From contig LOES01000080.1 in assembly GCA_001515955.1 (NCBI GenBank), positions 1 through 13,529 on the forward strand: 13,529 nt of DNA. The letters are read 5' to 3'. The translations under genes and the position numbers were made by a program. This document shows positions 7,577 through 12,056 of the stretch, piece after piece (the first letter of the stretch is position 1; each line of letters begins with the position of its first letter). This DNA comes from Clostridia bacterium BRH_c25. GTDB lineage: Bacteria > Bacillota_A > Clostridia > Lutisporales > Lutisporaceae. A model generated the notes under the pieces. It was not told where the DNA came from. It did no database searches and saw nothing but the letters and a program-made list of their open reading frames with translations.

Positions 7577-8653
7577 TTAGCCGAGTTTTTCAATTAACTT
7601 AAGAATACTTCCGATTAAGTCAGCAAAGTTAAGAGGGACTTTATATACAGCCTGCTTAATTCCTGGTGTTCCTAATAAAGATAGAAGCCTGTCAAAGTCT
7701 TTGTTTTCAAACTTTTCAACTGCTTTTCGAAAAGCTGAAATGTTTTCAACATGCTCTTGTAATGGTTTAACCATCTCGTCATAATCCTCATTCTTTATCA
7801 TAGCCCTTGCTGCCAGGACTCCGCTCATCAGCGCCTCAGGCCCTCCGACTCCCAGAAACCTCTCTGTTAATCCAGCCGAGCGGCCAACTAACAGAATATT
7901 TCCAACCTTGAATTTTTTTACACGCCCTGTAGTAAATGGTGGCGGTTTAAGTTTATATAAGAATTCAAGTTTATTAAGTTTTTCATAATTCAAGAATTTT
8001 GCAAAGAGTCTTTCGGTATCAAATTCATCATGCCTGTCGTCATATAACCCCACTACGGCTTGTGTAGGGCTGAAAGGAGTGATTCTGGCATATCCTGAGC
8101 CTGCATACTCGGTATTCAAATAAAGTACCGCAGTTTCATCATGAAAAGCACCTAACGCTATTCCTCCAAAAACACGTATAATCCCCTCATCTTCCCACAC
8201 ATTTAATTCTCTTGCTTCGCTGTCTCTTCCTGTAGCCACTACTACATAATCATATTTAGAGGAAAGTTCTTTGAAATCTGTGAGACTGTTATAATGAATT
8301 GCTGTTCCTTTTTTTAGTCTTCCAAGCAACTGGTTTTCTTTCGATTCCTCACCCTTTCCTCTGGATATAAAATACCCCAGCTTTCCTTGAACTTTAACTT
8401 CCTGTCCAGGAGACTTTAAAATAATGGTCTTACATTCATTTATAGGTATAACATCAATGTCATAATTCTTTTTCAAATAATCTCTTGGGTCACCCATGTT
8501 TCTCAAAATGACACTCGGCCAGTAGTTTATAGAGAGCCACGGCCATCCAACAGAAAAGTCCCTTTCATAAACATCAGGAATAACCCCTAATTTTTCACAT
8601 TCCAGTGCACATGCTAATCCACCGATACCTGCCCCGATAATTGCTATTTTCAT
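7577..8653 (-). CDS. FAD-dependent oxidoreductase, geranylgeranyl-reductase-like
   Basis: The protein has 358 residues from the chosen start, MKIAIIGAG. The dinucleotide-binding motif GAGIGG (G7, G9, G12) and the acidic residue ending the second strand (VYERD) show an N-terminal Rossmann FAD fold. A VVATGRD segment sits mid-protein. The C-terminal FAD segment reads LLVGRSAGL followed by GVGGPEALMSGVLAAR, close to the geranylgeranyl-reductase/PHBH pattern except that the usual GDAA aspartate is an arginine. Starts at 8662 (ATG) or 8671 (TTG) are possible: GGAG at 8666-8669 lies 12 nt before the chosen ATG, and 3 nt before the one at 8662. The family reduces isoprenoid double bonds or hydroxylates aromatic rings; the substrate here is unknown. 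Monocistronic, between convergent and tandem neighbours. Confidence 0.8.
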   Translation of the reverse strand: MKIAIIGAGIGGLACALECEKLGVIPDVYERDFSVGWPWLSINYWPSVILRNMGDPRDYLKKNYDIDVIPINECKTIILKSPGQEVKVQGKLGYFISRGKGEESKENQLLGRLKKGTAIHYNSLTDFKELSSKYDYVVVATGRDSEARELNVWEDEGIIRVFGGIALGAFHDETAVLYLNTEYAGSGYARITPFSPTQAVVGLYDDRHDEFDTERLFAKFLNYEKLNKLEFLYKLKPPPFTTGRVKKFKVGNILLVGRSAGLTERFLGVGGPEALMSGVLAARAMIKNEDYDEMVKPLQEHVENISAFRKAVEKFENKDFDRLLSLLGTPGIKQAVYKVPLNFADLIGSILKLIEKLG

Positions 8654-8695
8654 GCTTTCCATCAACTCCAATTAATTTCTAAAGTCCTTCCTTAT

Positions 8696-8725
8696 TATTA
8701 ACTTTTATTAACCTTTTTATCTCAA
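8696..8725 (-). promoter_or_regulatory. Possible sigma-A promoter for the oxidoreductase gene
   Basis: Minus strand: TTGAGA, an 18-nt spacer, then TTAATA, followed by TAATAA one base on. It lies about 40 nt before the start codon and downstream of the deacetylase terminator, so the oxidoreductase is probably transcribed on its own. Confidence 0.35.
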
Positions 8726-8750
8726 ATATTAAAAGCGGCAATGATGCAGC

Positions 8751-8776
8751 AAAAAAAATGGCGAACATAGTTCGCC
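8751..8776 (-). terminator. Rho-independent terminator of the deacetylase gene
   Basis: A perfect 7-bp stem, GGCGAAC with GTTCGCC around a 3-nt loop, is followed on the minus strand by an eight-T run. It begins 15 nt after the deacetylase stop codon. Confidence 0.9.
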
Positions 8777-8791
8777 CTCATATTGCCTATT

Positions 8792-9562
8792 TCACCTCAG
8801 CAGCTTCTGCATTCCGGTATGGTCTATGTAGTAATTATCCTTATATATCAGCTCCGAAACCGGTACTACCTTGTACCCCTCCTTCTGCAGGTTATCAAGT
8901 ACTATAGGCAGTGCATCCTTTGTATAGGTTGCATTGTTATGAAACAGTACAATTGAGCCATTTTTGACCTTTGAAAGTACTCTTTTTACTATTGAATCAG
9001 CTCCATAATCCTTATAGTCCAGAGAATCCACGTCCCACTGTATGACCTGTATTCCCAGTCCTCTTGAGGTCTCTATCAGCCTATTGTTATAGTCTCCGAA
9101 AGGCGGGCGGAATAGAGTAACCTTTTTATTTGTTATCGCTTCAATTTTGTCCGAAGTCTTTGAAAGCTCCTCTATAATCTGTTCCTTTGACAGCTGAGAC
9201 ATATGAGGATGCTTCGAAGAGTGATTTCCTATCTCATGACCTTCTTCATCTATTCTCTTTACCATCTCCGGGTATTTATCCACCCAGAATCCCACAAGGA
9301 AAAAGGTGGTCTTCACATCATACTTCTTGAGGATTGTAAGCAGGTCCTCGGTATAATCGGCCCCCCAGGCTGCATCAAAGGAAATGGCGACCTTTTTTTC
9401 AGATGTATCCACACAGTATATAGGCAGCTCCCTGCTGTTGTTCCTAAATACATTCAGCAGCTGGTTATAGCCTGCATAATTGAATATAATGGAAATGCCG
9501 ACTATCAACATCACCAGCATTACTTTCTTTGTATAGTGGTTATTCTTCAATCCAAGCTTCAC
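8792..9562 (-). CDS. Sporulation-type polysaccharide deacetylase (PdaB/YlxY-like, NodB domain)
   Basis: The protein has 256 residues, starts with GTG 6 nt after GGAGG, and has one N-terminal membrane anchor (about residues 13-31), so the enzyme works outside the cell or in the forespore envelope. NodB motifs in order: SFDAAWG (catalytic-base Asp D63; the second Asp of the usual TFDDG is Ala, as in PdaB-type proteins where the position is also non-Asp); HSSKHPH (zinc ligands H114, H118); LFRPPFGDYN; QWDVDSLDY; and IVLFHN. The family removes N-acetyl groups from peptidoglycan or related sugars. The relatives in Bacillus act in sporulation. It has its own terminator and a sporulation-sigma-like -10 element upstream. 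PdaB and YlxY cannot be told apart with certainty by eye, so no symbol is given. Confidence 0.9.
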   Translation of the reverse strand: MKLGLKNNHYTKKVMLVMLIVGISIIFNYAGYNQLLNVFRNNSRELPIYCVDTSEKKVAISFDAAWGADYTEDLLTILKKYDVKTTFFLVGFWVDKYPEMVKRIDEEGHEIGNHSSKHPHMSQLSKEQIIEELSKTSDKIEAITNKKVTLFRPPFGDYNNRLIETSRGLGIQVIQWDVDSLDYKDYGADSIVKRVLSKVKNGSIVLFHNNATYTKDALPIVLDNLQKEGYKVVPVSELIYKDNYYIDHTGMQKLLR

Positions 9563-9616
9563 GTCGCACCTCCAAAATCAATCTTATATAAATAATTTAT
9601 TCAGATGACTCAGAAG

Positions 9617-9625
9617 TAGAATATG
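9617..9625 (-). promoter_or_regulatory. Sigma-E/sigma-K-like -10 element before the deacetylase
   Basis: CATATTCTA fits CATAnnnTA, the -10 pattern shared by mother-cell sporulation sigma factors, about 54 nt before the GTG start. An AT-rich ATAATA lies 14-15 nt upstream where a sigma-E -35 would be. Such short matches are common by chance in AT-rich DNA; the sporulation gene behind it raises the odds. Confidence 0.3.
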
Positions 9626-9683
9626 ATACAGGTTGATTTATTATTATTCCATCAGGCTGCTTTCACATAAACAAAACAAACGA

Positions 9684-9722
9684 CATATTTTGCGCGAAAT
9701 TTTAATTTCGCGTCATATTTTG
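9684..9722. repeat. 20-bp palindrome flanked by 9-bp direct repeats
   Basis: CGCGAAATT (9693-9701) and AATTTCGCG (9704-9712) are exact reverse complements around TT. On each side stands the same CATATTTTG (9684-9692 and 9714-9722). The element lies between the structured RNA's terminator and the deacetylase promoter. No T-run follows, so it is not an intrinsic terminator; a protein-binding site or remnant of a small mobile palindrome is possible. Confidence 0.55.
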
Positions 9723-9735
9723 TAATATTAGCTGC

Positions 9736-9772
9736 AAAAAAACAGGAGCTTATGCTCCTTTTTGCTTTTTTT
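9736..9772 (-). terminator. Rho-independent terminator after the structured RNA (possibly bidirectional)
   Basis: AGGAGC and GCTCCT (9744-9749, 9754-9759) form a 6-bp stem with a 4-nt loop. On the minus strand a seven-T run follows one base later. On the plus strand two T-runs follow as well, but no plus-strand gene lies upstream to be ended. It sits just behind the multi-helix RNA at 9775-9877 and so either ends that transcript or forms the switching part of an attenuator. Confidence 0.75.
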
Positions 9773-9774
9773 AT

Positions 9775-9877
9775 GGACACCCACTTCATCGTACCGCTAT
9801 TCTGAAACAGCAGTACCGGCCTTGCCGTATTGGCTGCCGCCGAGTGGCAACAGCACCAAGCTCCTCCATGAGTGTCC
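9775..9877 (-). ncRNA. Unidentified multi-helix structured RNA (candidate riboswitch, attenuator or small RNA)
   Basis: Read on the minus strand, the segment folds into a closed multi-branch structure. P1: GGACACTCAT (9877-9868) with GTGGGTGTCC (9784-9775), 10 pairs. P2: GCTGTTGCC, loop ACTC, GGCGGCAGC (9854-9833), 9 pairs, plus TTG/CAA at its base. A short CGGC-AAG-GCCG stem (9827-9817). P3: GTACTGCTGT, loop TTCAGA, ATAGCGGTAC (9816-9791), 10 pairs. Six of these pairs are G-U on this strand and would be A-C mismatches on the other, which argues that the minus strand is transcribed. An intrinsic terminator follows directly. It lies in a stretch without plausible proteins (9563-9901), 25 nt after the 57-residue gene and about 210 nt before the deacetylase start. 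I do not recognise it as SRP RNA, 6S, T-box or any riboswitch class I can recall. Confidence 0.55.
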
Positions 9878-9901
9878 AAGCTTCTTATTCTCAATCATTC
9901 A

Positions 9902-10075
9902 TCACGTTATGATTGTATGTATCAGCTCAATTACTTCTCTTGGAGTAAACCTTGCATAGTTTACCAGCAAAAGTGCTGCCAGTGCTATAGCAACCAACCT
10001 GATCAATGTTGAGAATGTAAGGGTGTTTATCACTTTAAACACGTTCTGCGATGTTATCTTGCAACTGCGTTTCAT
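9902..10075 (-). CDS. Small single-pass membrane protein, 57 residues
   Basis: I do not recognise this protein. A basic, polar N-terminus (MKRSCKITSQNVFKV) is followed by one hydrophobic segment, about residues 20-41 (core LIRLVAIALAALLLV), then a charged tail (RFTPREVIELIHTIIT). An AAAGGAGGG ribosome site lies upstream, though its 14-nt spacing to the ATG is long; no other in-frame start fits. A TATAAT promoter overlapped by a palindrome lies 45-75 nt upstream, and the structured RNA begins 24 nt after the stop. The positive-inside pattern suggests the N-terminus stays in the cytoplasm. It may be a small regulatory membrane peptide or, less likely, a toxin-like peptide paired with the downstream RNA; neither is shown. 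Confidence 0.6.
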   Translation of the reverse strand: MKRSCKITSQNVFKVINTLTFSTLIRLVAIALAALLLVNYARFTPREVIELIHTIIT

Positions 10076-10118
10076 AGTGACTTTTTTTCCCTCCTTTCAC
10101 ACCAGGCCGGGAGGTGCT

Positions 10119-10150
10119 TAAACAAGTAGACACTTGTTTATTATATTATA
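10119..10150 (-). promoter_or_regulatory. Promoter with overlapping 22-bp palindromic operator
   Basis: TATAAT occurs twice in overlap on the minus strand (10150-10145 and 10145-10140), with a poor -35 (TTCCAA) 17 nt upstream. Immediately downstream TAAACAAGT and ACTTGTTTA form a perfect 9+9 bp palindrome around AGAC (10119-10140), covering the expected transcription start. This is the classic place for a repressor; size and spacing suit a TetR-type dimer. No regulator gene is in the window. The -10 is followed by the 57-residue gene and the structured RNA. Confidence 0.5.
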
Positions 10151-10223
10151 CCTCCTAATTATTTCCTTTGGAAGAGGGTAAAGACCTATTTTTCTGAGAC
10201 TTTATTACCATTTATTAACATTT

Positions 10224-10610
10224 TCAATAGAATATCCAATTCAATATGATTCCTACAATGAGAGGCAGAAAAAGATACATCAATATAATCCATACAATGC
10301 TTTTCCTTTTTATTTCATATCTCTCAGCTGCTTTTATTACCTCTTCTCCGCCGGTTTCCTCCGGCATATCCAATACTTCAGAATTCAGAAGTCCCTCTGC
10401 CAGCTCGAGAGCCCCCTCCGGAACAAACAGATCAATACCATAACGGGACATCCCCATGTACACCTGCAGATAACCCCCTGCCTCTTTATGCTTCCTCTGG
10501 ACAGGTATACCTTCCGTACCGAGAACCGATTCCACCAGGACAGCTTCCTGTTCATTAGCCACATTCCTCACAAAAGCCCAGCCGTTCATGCTCTTGTTAT
10601 CCATTGCCAT
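10224..10610 (-). CDS. DUF2007-like protein with C-terminal membrane anchor
   Basis: The protein has 128 residues; the ATG is preceded by AGGAGAG at good spacing. The first 75 or so residues look like the DUF2007 (putative signal-transducing) fold: FVRNVANEQEAVLVESVLG, then GIPVQRKH, and LFVPEGALELAEGLL. A charged linker follows, then a hydrophobic segment at about 104-126 (SIVWIILMYLFLPLIVG) anchors the protein in the membrane. DUF2007 domains resemble small ligand- or protein-binding modules related to the PII-like fold, and their role is not known. It lies behind mnmM on the same strand but is separated from it by 209 bp holding a MITE-like repeat, so it may be transcribed separately. Confidence 0.7.
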   Translation of the reverse strand: MAMDNKSMNGWAFVRNVANEQEAVLVESVLGTEGIPVQRKHKEAGGYLQVYMGMSRYGIDLFVPEGALELAEGLLNSEVLDMPEETGGEEVIKAAERYEIKRKSIVWIILMYLFLPLIVGIILNWIFY

Positions 10611-10665
10611 ACAACTCTCCTATCTAAATTTATTTTCTAGTGTAATTACAAAGAAGTAATGCAAA

Positions 10666-10772
10666 TGTCATCCTGAACAAAGTGAAGGATCTAAGACCCT
10701 AAAGGAATACCTAAGAGTATTTGCTTGGGTTATTCTCACAGGCATAAGATTCGACCCAGGCTCAGAATGACA
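10666..10772. repeat. MITE-like 107-bp imperfect palindromic repeat
   Basis: The ends TGTCATCCTGA and TCAGAATGACA are inverted repeats with one mismatch. Pairing continues inward (AAGTGAAGGATCT against AGATTCGACCCAGG, imperfect), and the centre forms a tight hairpin with AATAC and GTATT. From memory, elements starting TGTCATYCTGAGC are dispersed repeats in many bacteria. There is no transposase and no clear target-site duplication at the ends. It lies between mnmM and the DUF2007-like gene, where it could alter read-through or mRNA stability. Confidence 0.65.
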
Positions 10773-10819
10773 CAGGCAAGGTATTGGAGTCATTTTTGCT
10801 TTATTTAATAGTATAAACA

Positions 10820-11386
10820 CTAATCTGCATTCTTCTCTATGCATACAGCTATTGGAGGACAGTTGATCTGATTCACAAAATCACTTACAAGTACTGTATA
10901 TTTCCTGCAATCAATAGTCCTGACATATTCCAGTACTGCTTCCTTCTCATCAAAACCACTGTCTCCTCCATAGTAAATTACCATCATTATTATACCGCCA
11001 GCCATAAGCAATTCCATGGATTTTCTCAATGCTTCGATAGTAGTGTCCGCTTTTGTTCCAATACTGTGGTCTCCCTTTGGAAGGTAACCCAGATTGAACA
11101 TGACCGCTTTAATACCCTTTGCTGCATATTTGTCAATATTCTGATGTCCGTCCCGGATAAGCTCCACATAACCGCTGATTCCGGCTTCCTCAAGCTTTTT
11201 TCTTGTATTAATCAAGGCACATTCCTGTATATCGAAGGAGTACACCTTACCTTTATCCCCTACCAGACCGGCAAGCAGAAGAGTATCGTTGCCGTTGCCC
11301 ATGGTGGCATCCACTACTGTGTCTCCTTGCTTCACTGTCTTATTAATTATTTCGTGGGAAATTGCAAGCGAATTACTTAATAACAT
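10820..11386 (-). CDS. mnmM: tRNA mnm5(s2)U methyltransferase MnmM (YtqB)
   Basis: The protein has 188 residues, the usual size. A class I SAM methyltransferase fold: motif I VVDATMGNGNDT (D26-T35), a SFDIQ acidic strand (residues 50-54), and the family signature FNLGYLPKGDHSIGTKADTT, which replaces an NPPY motif. In Bacillus subtilis, YtqB was shown to be MnmM, which methylates nm5(s2)U to mnm5(s2)U at the tRNA wobble position 34, taking the last step that MnmC performs in E. coli. It begins 20 nt after yraN; GGGAGG lies 13 nt before the ATG, a slightly long gap. It is the last gene of the compact operon. Assignment rests on the signature and length. Confidence 0.88.
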   Translation of the reverse strand: MLLSNSLAISHEIINKTVKQGDTVVDATMGNGNDTLLLAGLVGDKGKVYSFDIQECALINTRKKLEEAGISGYVELIRDGHQNIDKYAAKGIKAVMFNLGYLPKGDHSIGTKADTTIEALRKSMELLMAGGIIMMVIYYGGDSGFDEKEAVLEYVRTIDCRKYTVLVSDFVNQINCPPIAVCIEKNAD

Positions 11387-11406
11387 CTTATTGCTTCTTC
11401 CTCCCT

Positions 11407-11787
11407 TTAATAGCCGTACTTCCCCGAATATTGGAAAGCATCCTTTATAAGATTGATTTGCTGATTATTCTCTTCATCAAATAATATTTCTATTACATCA
11501 AATCTGCACATATAATCAAGCAGCTTATTTTTTTGCATGTAGTATAGAGCGGTCTTGACTATTTTCCGCTGCTTCGGTATACTCACAGCCTCTGAAGGTT
11601 GACCATACTTAACGCTGCTTCTTGATTTAACCTCAATAAAAACAACTGTGTCACCTTGTATTGCTATAATATCAATCTCTCCGGCCTTACAGCTGAAGTT
11701 CCTTTCCAGCACTCTATAACCGCATTCTGTGAGATATGCGGAGGCCATGCTCTCTCCAAAAGCTCCAAGAATCTTGTTATTACCCAT
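11407..11787 (-). CDS. yraN: YraN/UPF0102 family endonuclease-like protein
   Basis: The protein has 126 residues, normal for the family. The chosen ATG overlaps the ylqH stop by 8 nt and has AAGGGTG 6 nt upstream; a GTG three codons earlier sits inside that ribosome site and is unlikely. Motifs: LGAFGESMASAYL, GYRVLERNF, then GEIDIIA (E37, D39) and FIEVKSR (E52, K54), the PD-(D/E)xK nuclease metal site; the residues are intact. YraN proteins are predicted Holliday-junction-resolvase-like nucleases whose biological role is not settled. It is probably translationally coupled to ylqH. Confidence 0.92.
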   Translation of the reverse strand: MGNNKILGAFGESMASAYLTECGYRVLERNFSCKAGEIDIIAIQGDTVVFIEVKSRSSVKYGQPSEAVSIPKQRKIVKTALYYMQKNKLLDYMCRFDVIEILFDEENNQQINLIKDAFQYSGKYGY

Positions 11788-12055
11788 TTCTATCACCCTT
11801 TAGCCTGTCGATATTGGAAATGAAAACCAAAACCTCAGCCACAACGTTATATAGCTCCGGAGGAATCTGCTCACCTATTTCCAGTTGAAGCAGCGTTTCA
11901 ACCAACCCGCTGTTCTCAAAAACAGGTACATCATTCTCCTTTGCAGTCTCTATTATACGAAGGGCAACCTCCCCTTTACCCAGTGCAGTAATCTTGGGTG
12001 CTGTTTCTCCCTGTTCATAAGTAAGGGCGGCTGCTTTTTTATGCTTATTATCCAT
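11780..12055 (-). CDS. ylqH: YlqH, small FlhB/EscU C-terminal-like protein
   Basis: The protein has 91 residues and corresponds only to the cytoplasmic C-terminal domain of the flagellar/type III export switch FlhB. AAALTYEQGETAPKITALG matches the AVALxYxxxxxxAPxVxAKG segment, followed by ENDVPVFEN and IPPELYNVVAEVLVFI. The membrane part is absent, and the NPTH autocleavage motif is replaced by KHKK just before AAALTY, so it should not self-cleave. GAGGG lies 6 nt before the ATG; only 1 nt separates it from the upstream FliK-like stop, so the two are coupled. Pairing with a FliK-like gene mirrors the FlhB-FliK pairing in hook-length control, but no other flagellar gene is here; a stand-alone role is inference. 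Confidence 0.88.
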   Translation of the reverse strand: MDNKHKKAAALTYEQGETAPKITALGKGEVALRIIETAKENDVPVFENSGLVETLLQLEIGEQIPPELYNVVAEVLVFISNIDRLKGDRNG

Positions 12056-12056
12056 A

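Noticed and set aside
7577..8653. Horizontal transfer of the oxidoreductase gene
   Set aside because: It looked AT-rich, but rough base counts of sample lines are similar to its neighbours.
9775..9877. Bacterial SRP RNA
   Set aside because: Size and GGTGCTGTT-like bases recall it, but the conserved GGAAGGAAGCAGCC apical loop is absent and the shape is branched rather than a rod.
9652..9959. Open frames on both strands across the structured RNA (80 and 65 codons)
   Set aside because: The peptides have odd compositions (for example CCC runs), no ribosome site, and cover a segment better explained by RNA pairing and a terminator.
10224..10819. tRNA or rRNA gene around the palindrome
   Set aside because: No cloverleaf, no TTCGANTC-type T loop and no CCA end; the segment is a long hairpin.
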